A stretch of 64,000 nt of DNA from Sipunculus nudus (Eukaryota > Annelida > Sipuncula > Golfingiida > Sipunculidae): assembly GCA_026874595.1 (NCBI GenBank), contig CM049320.1, positions 35,746,214-35,810,213 on the forward strand. Direction: 5' to 3'. Shown in pieces: positions 23,944 to 35,412 of the stretch. Below the pieces are notes generated by a model. The model was not told where the DNA came from. It ran no database searches and saw only the letters and a list, made by a program, of their open reading frames with translations. The stretch's first letter is position 1, and the number at the start of each line of letters is the position of its first letter. A program made the translations under genes and the position numbers.

Positions 23944-24455
23944 ATCTGATATGCCCTATGTTTTGGCGCCAAGTAGTTTTTTTTTGCCAAAAATTACACC
24001 TAAGAATCTGGCAGCGTCACAGTGGTTTGACTTATCTGCCTATTATTTTGCATGTATATACATCTTGGATAGCTTTCTCGATTTTGTGGCAGGTGGCGCC
24101 ACCTACTTTCACGTTCAGGCTGCAGACATCCAGGCTTATATCTCAGGACTGGTTTGATGTATCCTTCTGAAATTTTGCATGTGTATAGATCTCACATAGC
24201 TCTTTATATACGTGAAACTGCTGGCGCCACCTGCAACCATTTTTGCACAGCGTCCGTCGTTTGACTTATCTGCCTAAAATTTTGCATGTTTATACATCTT
24301 GGATAGCTTTCTCATTTTTGTGGCAGGTAGCGCGAACTACATACACATTTTGGCTGCACACGTCCATGCAAATATGCAACACACCTTTCTCTGTATCCCA
24401 TTGCCACTCAATCCATGCCTCAGTCTTCACCCGTCCCACTCGGGAAGTAGGAATG
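23944..24455 (+). mobile_element. Family B Helitron-like element, truncated copy
   Basis: Two and a half core dimers in the same orientation as 46589-47765. There is an exact GGTGGCGCCACC at 24092-24103, a one-off CTGGCGCCACC at 24213, and a decayed site near 24330. The 3' flank-side wording GCCACTCAATCCATGCCTCA and CTTCACCCGTCCCACT is present, but it breaks off before the subterminal repeat and hairpin. It is therefore 3'-truncated, and its 5' terminus is not visible. Confidence 0.65.
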
Positions 24456-24694
24456 CAAGTTAGCCTAGATATAATGAGAGTGGAGGACCGGACTAAGAAA
24501 ACATTTTCATGTGCAACATGATAGTCCTAGTTGGCTAATTGAGGCCCTGATTGAGAGTACATTAACTGTTTTCCACGCTGAGTTAAGCTCTTTGGGCATA
24601 TGATTAATCCTACAAATCTGAAAACACATTTAAGCGTCCTTCACCACGTACTCCTTGTTTACTCGGCCGCTGATCGATAATTTAGTTCGTTTTT

Positions 24695-24930
24695 TAGCTC
24701 AGATGACTTTCAGTCATGCTGTGCTATAGCGATAGGTCTTTGTCCATCATCCTTCCTTCCTTTTGTCCGGCACGCCTTCATCCGTTAGCAGGGCACAATT
24801 CGTAACCTTAAGGGCTAGGATCATGAACCCTATGCAGTCTTAAGAGGTTCTAAAAAGATCCCCTAGCAAACCTGAAATTTGGTCACTGCGACCTATATTC
24901 TCCGAGTTGCAGGGTGTGAATGCATCCCCG
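24695..24930 (-). repeat. Family A fragment, inverted, hairpin end present
   Basis: A diverged copy of the family A terminal hairpin (24695-24726), then CTATAGCGAT, a TTTGTCCATCATCC segment, CGTTAGCAGGGCACAATTCGTAAC, GGTCACTGCGACC and TCTCCGAGTTGCAGGG. These match 57794-57930 and 59330-59450 in the same orientation. Confidence 0.6.
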
Positions 24931-24934
24931 CCGA

Positions 24935-25400
24935 ATTCTTATAGCCAAAATTTACACCCCAATCCTTCCGTCTTTCACATACAGCTTACCTACCAACAGG
25001 AGAAGAACAATAACTACTTTAAGTTCACAAGGTCAAAGATCAAGTTCACAGGACCAACTTCTTTGAAAAACTTGTGGATGCATTTTAAGCCAAACCTTTC
25101 ATCCGGATCCTTTGAACCTTTACATATGGCCCACCTACCAAGTGGGAGAAGAATCCTATTGATTTTGAGGTCAAACGTCAAGGTCACAGGATCCACTTCT
25201 TTAAAAAGGTTGTGGACACATTTCAAGCTATAACTTCCATCTGTCATATATGGCTTACGTACCAACAGGGGAAGAACCCTATTGATGTTAGAGTTCAAAA
25301 GGTCAGAGGTCAAGGTCACAATACTAAATTGTGCCAAATGCTTGTCGGCATATTTTAAGTTAAACAATTTATCCAAAACCTTAAGTCTTTCACATATGTC
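24935..25400. repeat. Family E tandem repeat with AGGTCA half-sites
   Basis: Three imperfect units of ~130-145 bp, marked by AGGAGAAGAACAATAAC near 25000, GGGAGAAGAATCCTATTGAT near 25143 and GGGGAAGAACCCTATTGATG near 25269. Each unit ends in an AGGTCA-rich segment. At 25300-25318 there are three direct AGGTCA half-sites (spacings 1 and 0). The same family, in opposite wording, lies at 26935-27640. Confidence 0.6.
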
Positions 25401-25672
25401 TCATCTATGCATCACTCAATTTGATTCAAACATATTAATGGGTCTTTTTGCTTAAAGAAATAACTTGATTTTGGGGTCAGCTGGTCATGAGGTTAAAGGT
25501 TGGACGTCAAAGTTATTCACACATTGGTTGCCAAGTGATTACTCCAGTTTTAAGTGGTAAGTAGTTACCCATCACTTTTGAAATAATCCAATTGATATGT
25601 GGGCAAAAGGCCAAGATCATAGGTCAAGGATGTTCCCAATAAAAACTTACTTTGCAGACCATCTCTGTTTTT

Positions 25673-25677
<5 letters not shown>
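25401..25677. other. Diverged family E-like sequence
   Basis: Repeated GGTCA-type strings continue (GAGGTTAAAGG, GGTCAAGG), so this is probably an older part of the family E block. Confidence 0.35.

Positions 25678-25733
<56 letters not shown>
25678..25733. repeat. (TA)n microsatellite
   Basis: About 28 TA units. Confidence 0.95.
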
Positions 25734-25734
<1 letters not shown>

Positions 25735-26714
25735 CAACTGCACTCCAACTGGTACATCTCACTGTGTGCCCTTAATTTTCAGTGACACTTGTGTTATATG
25801 ACCCCCATTGTATCAGCCCATGGAGTGATAAGGACATCATTAGTGCATAACAAAAACACTCTGTTGCCAGAATGCTTTGGCCAGGCATTAAGACTATGAG
25901 AGTAAAGTGTTAAGGTTTAGCTACTGATTTATAAAATGATGAGAACATTTTGCAGTTTATTTCATGGAATCATAGCAATAAACTTAGTTTTCTAGATATC
26001 TGAATATTATTATAAAAATCATCAGATATACCAGCAAGTGATTGTTCTGATACTATGTGGGTCTGCACCTGGTTTGGGATGGCTTTATTTGATTACAAAA
26101 CTCTTAGTGATGCTTTCTGCATTTCTTTTCATTCAGGTTTTGCAGTTTACATACCCTGCTGACCCCACTGAAAAGCAAGGTGATAATTAAAAAATATTGC
26201 ATGTCCATAAATCTGATATGAGAGCTCTCAACCCTGATCATGCCTTTTGAATCGTTTTGGACATTCATTACTGTAACATTCTTTGGAGCAACTGCCTCAG
26301 GTTTCCTCTCTTATCTGAGAATGTTTGTTGTTCAATTTCTGACCTGTCAGAAATCCAATATGGCCACCAGGAAGCCATCTTTAAATTCCATAAGAGCATA
26401 CTTTCACAAGAACTATTAACATTAATGCAGTGGGACGTATATAAATGTAATCTTACATTGGGTCAAAGATTTCTTAATAAATATGATCATCATTTATGAA
26501 AGCTCAGTACAGTTGACTTGTATTGAATAAAAATTAATACAGAGGCACCCGTTTCACAATAATCCTTGCATGGATTTCCTTGATTTCTTGCTATATATTT
26601 TGATCTTATATTTGGCCTGTGTGGTGTTCCTTTTGAGACTGACAGGCATGGGATTATTTCCTGATAGCTCAACAACCATACATTTTGTCTCAGACCAGCA
26701 ATTCATTGTGTATT
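25734..26714. other. No gene recognised
   Basis: A TTTTGCAG acceptor at about 26142 is followed 34 bases later by a GTGATA donor-like site. The 11-residue mini-exon this would make is too weak to call. An 80-codon frame at 26257-26499 has no recognisable features. Confidence 0.4.
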
Positions 26715-26900
26715 AACAAACAAGAAACAATTACACAAACATCACAGCTGAAATTCTGGCATGGCTGATAAATTGGGGCCAGGCTAAATGTAACTGCTTC
26801 ACACAGCTAATTACATATATGGTAAAATGACTCAATTTAATCTCTATAAATTAGCAAAAATGAATCATGTAGAACCATTAAAGACAATTATTTTCAGAAT
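26715..26900 (+). repeat. Family I repeat, copy 1
   Basis: CTGATAAA(T/C)TGG(G/T)GCCAGGCTA...CTGCTTCACACAGCT...ATATATGGTAAAATGACTCAAT is shared with 34640-34800. The first part (ACACAAACATCACAGCTGAAATTCTGGCATG) also recurs near 32250. Function unknown. Confidence 0.55.
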
Positions 26901-26934
26901 AATTGTGACCTCTGGACCCTGAAAATTAAATGTT

Positions 26935-27640
26935 TATTACTTAAGGGTCATTAATAAATCAAGTTAGCAGCAGATCTGTCTACCCAAAGCAGAATTATCA
27001 TCGATAAACTTATTTGCGAATGTATGGGCCCTGTCACCTTTACCTTTGACCCAATGACCCCAAATCGATAAGAATCTTCCCCTACTGGTAGGTGAGTATA
27101 ATATATTGAAGATTGAAGGTTTGTGATGAAAAGTTTGGCTTGAAATGCATACACATTTCTTTTTTTAAGAAATTTGCCCTTTGACTTTGACCTTTGACCT
27201 TTGGACCCCAAAATCGACAAGGTTCTTACATTAGTGGTGGCAAATATATAAGTTAAGTTTGAAACCAATATTTCAAACCAAGTTACCATCTGGAAACGAA
27301 TTTGTGAACAGATGGCCCTTTTATGCCTTGACCTTTGACCTTGGGACCCCAAATTAATTTATGCTCTCCCCATAATTGCAAGTCCGCTAAATGTGCAAGT
27401 TGGAAAGTTTTGGATGAAAAGCTTGCCTTAGAATGCAGCCATCATCTTATGATCTCGAACTCATGACCCAAAATTCATACATGTTCTTTCTTTAGTGGTG
27501 GGCCATATGTAAGTCATGTTTGAAATCCATATGTCAATCCAACCTTGAATTATCATCTGGAAACAAATTTGTGTGGATGGACGGATGGACAGACATAGGG
27601 CATCAACTTGTGATCAATAAACACACCAGGTTTTGGGACA
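26935..27640. repeat. Family E tandem repeat with DR1 motifs
   Basis: Units of ~150 bp with the phrases TTTGAAA(C/T)CAATAT, CATCTGGAAACGAATTTGTG and TTGACCTTTGACC. Perfect TGACCTTTGACCT occurs at 27188-27200 and 27329-27341. This is the DR1 arrangement (AGGTCA n AGGTCA) bound by RXR/HNF4-type nuclear receptors in other animals. Non-coding. Confidence 0.6.
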
Positions 27641-27694
27641 CTAGATGGAATCACAGCTGAAAAACTTACATGATTGTTGTCATTTTATAGTAAA

Positions 27695-27850
27695 CAAGTA
27701 ACCTTTGGGTCATGACGCTCAGCCGACGGACATGTTGACAATAAGTCCTTGCACAGCCAACTAATTAAGATAATATAGGTTGCATCATCGTTCATAATTT
27801 AAGTTCATCAAGACCCATAAGCACACCAAATTGGGGTGGTGATATGAAAA
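27695..27850 (+). repeat. Family H repeat, copy 1
   Basis: The sequence from AACCTTTGGGTCATGACGCTCAGCC through GACATGTTGACAA, TATTAAGATAATATAGGTTGCATCATC-type wording and AAGCACACCAAATT is closely matched at 38230-38400. Its leading phrase also recurs near 37570 and 40257. Confidence 0.55.
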
Positions 27851-28569
27851 TAACTGTTCACCTGTCCCAACAGGGCATCTCCCCTAGTGACTGTCACAAA
27901 TCAGAAACCCTGGCATAGCTGACTTCCAGTCACCTGGAGTGGGACCCTGCATCTGTAATCTGTAATCAAAGCAAATGACTACAAAAGAGCCTCAAGAATA
28001 AAATCAATAACTAGCCTAATTTTCCAGCTTTTATTTTCAAATTTCAGATTTAAACAAATTTAATACTCATGTTAACATGTTGTGAAAATTGAATCAATGG
28101 TACTTCCATGAAAAAAAAGTGCCATGGTCAAAATTGGGCAAAATTTAAGGTACTTATTTTATTTTTATGCTAATAACTTAAAAAAATTATAAAATTTAGA
28201 TCTCATTTGGGTAAACAATTGAATCTTAAGTCAACATAGTTATATACTTGGGAAAATAGACTCTAATTTCAAAATTTTTCAAGTTAATTGAGTAAATGTT
28301 TTTCCTGAATTTTTACAAAGTCCATTATGTTCTGGCCCATAACTTTAAGAAATTATACTTAACAGACTTAATTTCTGGCATGTACATAGGAACTGTATAG
28401 AGTAATATTTATGGTAAATATAAGGAAAAACAGATGAGTGGTTTTGATATTAGGCAGTCCTGAAGTGTGAAAATAGGTTTTAAATAAAAAAATTGAGGTT
28501 TTCCTTAATTTCTCAAAGGAACGCAGTCACAAACACCCAGGTTTCGGCTTGGTAGGAGATCTTTGGGAC
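27851..28569. other. No gene recognised
   Basis: AT-rich, stop-rich. It may contain old repeat, but nothing alignable by eye. Confidence 0.45.
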
Positions 28570-31500
28570 ATCTAACATTATGCTGAATTTTTGATTCCTA
28601 AGTCTTACTGTTTCAAAACGACGGACAATGGACCACGACTATAGCTCGGATGACTTATAGTCAGCTGAGCTAAAAATAAAAGAATCCAGGTGGCACCACC
28701 AGTCTACAGGAAGTGATGGAACATCCCATGATCAATATTCATGCAAAGAATCATGGTGATCAATGCAGTGGTTGTTCAGATACTTGAGCTTTTGTATCAA
28801 ATTTTGCATTATTCTGGGCTGGGGGGTACTTCGGAGCCCTACAGCTCCAAGGATATGGGTAACAGAGACCTAATTTCAGGTTTTCAAGGAGATTTTCCAT
28901 GGACCTCCCTGGATATTAGGTTTGAAGATTCCAGGTCCAGTGGTTACAATTTGTGCCCTGTTAACAGATGACAGTTTCATTGCAGGTCTAAAAAAAAGAG
29001 AAACCAATTCATAAAAATTGGTAAAAAATATAGGTGGTACCACCATTCTACAGGAAGTGATGGAACATCCCATGATCAATATTCATGCAAAGAATCATGG
29101 TAACCAATGCAGTAGTTATTCAGATACTTGAGCTTTTGTATCAAATTTTGCATGTAAGGGGGGGGGGGGGTATTTCGTAGCCCCATAGCTCCAAGGATAT
29201 GGGTAACAGAGACCTAATTTCAGGTGTTCAAGGAGATTTTTTTATGGACCTCCGCGGATAATAAGTTTGAAGATTCCAGGTCCAGTGGTAACGATTTGTG
29301 CCCTGTTAACAGATGACAGTATCATTGCAGGTCTGAAAAAAAAAAAAGAAAAAGAAATTCGAAAAAAAATTGGGAAAAGTACAGATGGCACCACAAGTCT
29401 GCAGGAAGTGATGGAACATCCCATGATCAATATTCATGAAAAGAATCATGGTGATCAATGCAGTAGTTAATCAGATACTTAAGCTTTTGTATCAAATTAT
29501 GCATTATTCTGGGGGGTACTTTGGAGCCCCATAGCTCAAAGGATATGGGAAACAGAGACCTAATTTCAGGTTTTCCAGAAGATTTTACATGGACCTCCCT
29601 GGATGTTAAGTTTGAAGATTCCAGGTCCAGCGGTTACGATTTCTGCCCTGGATGACGGACAAAGGGTGATCGCTATAGCTCAGATGACTTTCAGTCAGCT
29701 GAGCTAATAAGAAATTGTAAAAATTTGAAAAATACAGGTGGCACCACTAGTCTGCAGAAACTGATGAAACATCTCATGATAAATATGAATGCCAAAAATC
29801 ATGACCATCAGTGATGTAGTTAATCAGATACTGAGGTTTTTGTATGGATTTTTTTTACTATTCTTGGGGGTACTTTGGGGCCCCATAGCTCAAAGGATAT
29901 GGGTAACAGAGACCTAAGTTCTGGTTTCCATGGAGACATTTCATAGGTCTCTCAGAATGTCAAGAATGAAGATTCTAGGTCCAGTCTTTACGATTTGTGC
30001 CCTGTTAACAGATGTTCACATTTTTAAATGTCTCAAAAATAGAGAAAACAATTCGTAAAAAAATCGAAAAATACAGGTAGCGCTACCAGTCTGAGGAAAC
30101 TGAAGAAACACTCGATGATCAATATCCATGCAAAGAATTATGGTGATCTCTGTATTAGTTGTTCAGATACTTGAGCTTTTGTATCAAATTTTCCATTATT
30201 CTGAGCTGTACTTTGGAGTGCCATAGCTCAAAGGATATTGGTAACAGAGACCTTATTTCAGGTTACAATGGAGACTTTGCATTGGTCTCCCTGTGTGTCA
30301 AGAATGAAAATTCTAGGTCCAGTCGTTACGATTTGTAATCTGTTGACAGATAACCACATCCTTAAAGGTCTCAAAAATAGAGGATAAAAAAACTGTAAAA
30401 ATTTGAAAAAAAAAAATACAGGCGGCGCTCCCAGTCTGCAGAACCTGATGAAACACTCCATGATCGATATCCATGCAAACATTCAAATATGGTGATCTTT
30501 GCATTATAGGTTTAGATACTTGAGCTTTTGTATCAAATTTTCCATTATTCTGAGCTGTACTTTGGAGTGCCATAGCTCAAAGGATATGGGTAACAGAGAC
30601 CTAATTTCAGGTCTCCATGGAGACTTTTTTTGGTCTCCCTGTGTGTCAAGAATGAAGATTCTAGGTCCAGTCTTAACAATTTGTACCCAGTTGACAGATA
30701 ACTACATCCTTAAAGGTCTCAAAAAAGAGGGGAAAAAATTGTGAAAATTTGAAAAAAAAAAAAAACAGGTGGCGTCACCAGTCTACCGGAACTAATAGAA
30801 CACCTCTTGATCAATGTGTATGCCAAAAATCTGACCATCAGTGTTGTAGTTATTGAGATGTTGCAGTTTGTTTTTATCAAATTTTCCATTATTCTGGGGG
30901 GTAATGGGGAGCCCCACAGCTCAAAGGATATGGGTAACAGAGACCTTATTTCAGGTTTCCAAGGAGACTTTTCATAGGCCTCTCACAGTGTTAAGAATGA
31001 AGATTCTAGGTCCAGTCTTTATGAATTGTGCCCTGTTAACAGATGTTCACATTTTCAAAAGTCTCAAAAATAGAGAAAACAATTCGTAAAAAATCGAAAA
31101 ATACAGGTGGCGCCACCAGTCTGCAGAAACTGATGGAACATTTCATGATCAATATGTATGCCAAAAATCATGACCATCAGTGATGTAGTTAATGAGATAT
31201 TAAAGTTTTAGTATACAATTTTTTACTACTCTGAGGGGTATTTTGGGGCCCCATAGCTCAAAGGATATGGGTAACAGAGACCTATTTTTTTCGTTTCCAA
31301 GGTGATTTTTCATCGACCTCTCAAAATCCCAAGTTACAAGATTCTAGCTCCAGCGGTTAGGATTTGTGTCTGGTTAACAGACAGACAGACGGACGGACGC
31401 TGGACAAAGGGTGATCGCTATAGCTCGGGTGACTTTCAGTCAGCTGAGCTAAAAGCCAGCAGGCGCCACAAGTCTCATGCAGAAAATAATTAAACACCCC

Positions 31501-32110
31501 ATGATCAATATGCATGCAACATATAATGCTGATCAATGCATAAGTTGTTCCAGTAATTTAGCTTTGTATCAAATTTGCCATTATTCAAAGGGTACTTGGG
31601 AGCCCCGTAACTCAAAGAATACGGGTAACAGAGACCTAATTTCAGGCTTCCAAGAAGTTCTTTCATGGATCTCCTGTGATATCAAGTTGGAAGATCTACG
31701 TTCTATTGATTACGATTTGTGCCTTGTGGACAGATCACTTAATCTCTAAAAATCTCACAAATAGGGAAAAAATGCGTAAAAAAATGAAAATAGGCAGGTG
31801 GTGCCACCAGTCTGAAGAAAATGATTGTACACTCTAAATCAATATGCAATGAATGATGGTGATTGATGCTTTGATTGTTCAGATAATTGAGCCTTTGAAT
31901 CAAATTTTGCATTATTCTGGGGGGTACTTAGGAGCACCATAACTCAGAGGATATGGGTAACAGAGACCTTATTTCGGGTTTTAAAAGGAGATTTTTCATG
32001 CATCTTCAAGGATGTCAAGTTGAAAGATTCTAGGCCCAGATTTATGATTTGTGCCCCATACACAAATGACCGCATCTTTAAAGGACTAAAAAAAGGAAAA
32101 AAAAAAACAA
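28570..32110 (+). repeat. Family A tandem array, about ten 345-bp units
   Basis: The palindrome or its variants recur at 28689, 29033, 29384, 29737, 30076, 30421, 30768, 31106 (exact), ~31457 and 31797, a spacing of 338-353 bp. Each unit carries, in order: GGTGGCGCCACCAGTCTGCAG, CATGATCAATAT(G/T)CATGC, TTTTGTATCAAATTTT, TTCTGGGGGGTAC, CCCATAGCTCAAAGGATATGGG, TAACAGAGACCTAATTTCAGG, AAGATTCTAGGTCCAG, ACGATTTGTGCCCTGTTAAC, then an A-rich tail. A 31-nt hairpin closes the sequence at 28642-28672, 29676-29706 and 31421-31451. The array thus reads as blocks of 3, 5 and 2 units. Units are diverged, so the array is old. No frame is open across units. Confidence 0.85.
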
Positions 32111-32544
32111 TCTTAAAAAAATTACAACAATGCCTACAGGCCTAATTCGAACCTGTGCATTGGGAAATACACCAGGTATAATGCTTCAATGCCGGACAAT
32201 TACTTCTCATGCATATGACAACGCAAGTACTAAACATTTTGACTAAGAAACAATTACACAAACATCACTGCTGAAATTCTGGCATGGGTGCACACAAAAC
32301 AAAAATGATTGTAACTGGCACCTCCAGTCTTGTATACAATGAAACTATCAGAAATATATACATATATATGAAAAATAAGCAGGCACATACACTGTGCAAA
32401 AGTCATTGTGGGTGGCGACACCTGTCTTGTGAATGAGAAAGACACATAGACAGGTCAAAATATCAGGCCAATACATCAAACTTACCTTGAGTCTGATGCA
32501 GTGAGGGTGAGAAGGGCAGTTGCCCCAAGTGAACTGTGACAAAT
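32111..32544. other. Remnants of repeats
   Basis: Near 32250 the family I phrase ACACAAACATCACTGCTGAAATTCTGGCATG appears. Degraded palindrome sites (GGCACCTCC near 32320, GGTGGCGACACC near 32411) suggest decayed A/B/C-type sequence. Confidence 0.4.
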
Positions 32545-33150
32545 TTGCTGGCTCAGGCTACTGCACTGAGTGAACTTATGACCTGCACCTGGCTAGACAG
32601 AGTGAACTTTTGACCTGTACCTGGCTGCACTGAGTGAACTCTTGACCTGTTGCATAATCTGACACAGTTGGCTGTCTGCCAAGGCTATAAATAGATCCAG
32701 GCTGAACTTTGGTGCCAAATCTGATGCAGTGGGCAGTCTGCCAACGCTAAAGATAGGATGCAGCTACTGCACTTAGTAAACTCCTGCCCTATACCTGGCT
32801 GCACTGAGTGAACTCTTGACCTGTTGCCTTATCCGATATAGTTGTCTCTCTGCAAAGCTATAAATAGATCCAGACTGACCTTTGGTCTGTTGCCAAATCT
32901 GAAATAACAGGCACACCATTGCCTAAGCTCACAGATTGGCTCCACTTGCAGCCCTGAGGGGCATGACACCCATGAGGTGATCACATGGTACCCATGAGGT
33001 GTTCACATGTCACTCATCACATGCCTTGTACTTGGCTGCACTGATTGAACTCTTGACCTATATCTGGCTGCACGGAATGAACTCTTGTTCTGTTGCCAAA
33101 TCAGCTGGCAGTTTCTCAACCTATTTAAAGATACAGACACAATCTTGCCT
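32545..33150. repeat. ~174-bp tandem repeat (CTGGCTGCACTGAGTGAACT)
   Basis: CTGGCTGCACTGAGTGAACT followed by CTTGACCTGTTGC occurs at 32621 and 32795 (period 174), with shorter or diverged copies at ~32590, 33032 and 33067. Units also share GGCTATAAATAGATCCAG and TTTGGT..GCCAAATCTGA. Non-coding. Confidence 0.7.
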
Positions 33151-33589
33151 GTTGGTAAATCTGTTTACACATACTCAAAGACTTTGGCTAAAACGCTTTT
33201 TTTCAAGCTGACATATTTATAATGTTTTTATCAAATATCTAGAATAATAAGATGCAGTTCTTTCATTGGTAAAGGTCCAATAATTCTGCCAAAAATCATT
33301 CAAGTAAACTTGAACAAAGGCTGCCTTAGAATAACTTTTGTGCCATGTTACAGAAGTTATAACTGAAACAATAATTTTGTAGAAGAACAGTTTTGTAGTC
33401 CTCAGTTTGAAATAGACATAATAAAGGCCATAAGACCAACTTAAGCTTTTCTGATATGATTAAAATAACCATGTCCTAGGATAATTCTTTTGAAAAATTG
33501 AATGATTCAGCTTGACAGTTTCATCATAAACAATTTAAGCTTAAAGAGTCTAAAATTATGAGGTCCCCCCCCCCCAATAAAAACAGGTG
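33151..33589. other. No gene recognised
   Basis: AT-rich, with a C run at about 33565-33574 at the edge of the following family C block. Confidence 0.45.
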
Positions 33590-34350
33590 AATGTAGGTGG
33601 CAACACAAAATCTGCAACTTCTGAGGTTACTCTGTCAGTATGCTTACTTGGCCAAATGACTGTTCAAATTTGTGTAACTCCACTAAAATTCATCAACAAT
33701 TTGGCTGGACCTTTTACAAGAAGAAGACTTTTAAAGGTTTTTCAGCTTTTTCTATATATAATCTAAATAAAAGCAGATAGCAAAATAAATAAGCTGAATC
33801 CTATAACATTTGATATAACACAGATTATTGCATTAAATCTGGGGATGGTAGCTCCTGCTATTCCTGAGAAGTTATGGGTTAATGACCAATGACCCCCGTA
33901 CAAAAAAAGGTCAATGCAGGTGGCGCCACTATTACATGAATGTCATATATGACTCAGGTGACCAACACTGGCATTAAAATTTGGTGATGATAGCTCCTGC
34001 CGTTTCTGAGATTGTCATTTTAGTATGTTTTTTTGGACAGATCACTAAGTTCAACTTTATGTAACTTGGCAAAAATTCACCGAGCTTAAATCATTCGAAC
34101 AAACGTGAGAGAGATAATATAAAAGATTATTTCTGTGAAATATTTAGCAGTTCGGCCTGACTGTTTCAGAGGAGAAGATTTTTAAAGTTTTTTTTAGCTA
34201 TTTCTCTATAAAAGGAGTTTTTCAGATGGCTAATTTTTTGCATTAAATTTCATGATGCTAGCTCCAGTCGTTTTTTAAATAGTATGGGTTAACGTACAAA
34301 CGACAGACGACGGACGCTGCCACACCATCGCATTAGCTCAATAGGTTCGT
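33590..34350 (+). repeat. Family C repeat
   Basis: Two units. GGTGGCAACAC at ~33597 opens the first. GGTGGCGCCACT at ~33919 opens the second. Each has ACTCA(G)GTGACCAACA(C)TGGCATTAAA, GATGATAGCTCC.. TTTCTGAGAT, TTTTTTTGGACAGATCACTAAGTTCAACT, and CGAACAAACGTGAGAGAGAT. The block ends in GGGTTAACGTACAAACGACAGACGACGGACGCTG. It is the reverse complement of 21530-22480. Confidence 0.65.
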
Positions 34351-34619
34351 TAAAAATTTACTACAGATGCATATAGAATGCAAAATTATAATACAGATAC
34401 ATCTCACTGATGGAAAAATTTTGAATTAAGATGAGTATGGATACCAATTATTTATAATCCATGTACAGCCGTCTTTATATACCCACAGAGAGCTGTATAC
34501 CTGTGATTGTAAATATTGCCTGGAATGAGCAATATCTAAAATCATAAATCTACATATTTTAAAAGCTTTTAAAAAACATTCTTGTCAATATTAACCATAG
34601 ATAACCTGAAATCTAAATG

Positions 34620-34800
34620 TCTAGAGGTATGATGTAACAGATGCTGATAAACTGGTGCCAGGCTACATGTATCTGCTTCACACAGCTCACATATATGGTA
34701 AAATGACTCAATTCAATCTTTATAATTCAGCCAAAATTCATTCTTTGAAACCATAAAAGACAATTATTATAAGAATTATTCAGAGGATTATTCTTGTAAA
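34620..34800 (+). repeat. Family I repeat, copy 2
   Basis: GATAAACTGGTGCCAGGCTACATGT, CTGCTTCACACAGCT, ATATATGGTAAAATGACTCAATTCAATCT and CATAAAAGACAATTATTAT match 26760-26890. Confidence 0.55.
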
Positions 34801-35412
34801 ATATTAAACAAATTGGCCTCAGTGGCATCAGTCAAAAAATGTTTTGCAGGTTTATATCTATTATGGAAAAATAAAGCAATATGGCTAAGTTAAGCTTTCA
34901 ATAACTCAGCCAAAAATCACTGAACCAAAACCATTTTAACAAATTTGGGAGATTTAGGAATTTGGCCAAGTGGTTTTTGAGAAGATCTTTGTAGCCACTG
35001 AGCTAAAATGGGCTGAATTGGCATATGACTAAATAACTCTGCCATAACTCTGCCAAAATCAATGAACTGAGACCATTTGAACAAACTTCAGAAAGCACTA
35101 CCCTAGCATCATTTCTGTGCGATATTAAACAATTTGGCCACATGGTTTCAGAGAAGAAGTTTTTTGTAGCCGTCAGTATGATATGATCACTGATGACCCC
35201 TGTACAAAAAAGGCCCATGCAGGTGGTGCCACCAATAACTCATGTTCATATAAGACTCATGTAACCAACATTGGCATAACATTTGGTGATGATAGCTCCA
35301 TCCGTTTCTGAGATTATAATTTTAGTATGCTTTTTTTGGACAGATAACTAAGTTCAACTTCCTGTAACTTGGCCAAAAAATCATGAACTTAAATCATTCG
35401 AACAAACTTGAG
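34801..35412 (+). repeat. Family C repeat interrupted by a family B element
   Basis: Family C wording runs through GGTGGTGCCACCAATAACTCATG (~35222) to TTAAATCATTCGAACAAACTTGAGA. It stops at ~35410 exactly where family B sequence (CTCGACTATGTGTATCCGC) begins. In the copy at 34090 the same phrase continues into AGAGATAATATAAAAG, so the break marks a junction. Confidence 0.65.

Noticed and set aside
25014-25376. Opposed open frames across the family E repeat.
   Set aside because: Both follow the repeat period, and the same repeat at 26935-27640 is full of stops.
26142-26176. A 34-bp micro-exon between an acceptor and a GTGATA site.
   Set aside because: The donor is weak, the frame closes at once if unspliced, and no partner exon is visible.
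28570-32110. CRISPR-like array, because of regularly spaced conserved palindromes.
   Set aside because: Units are 345 bp and similar throughout, there are no unique spacers, the DNA is eukaryotic, and there are no cas genes.
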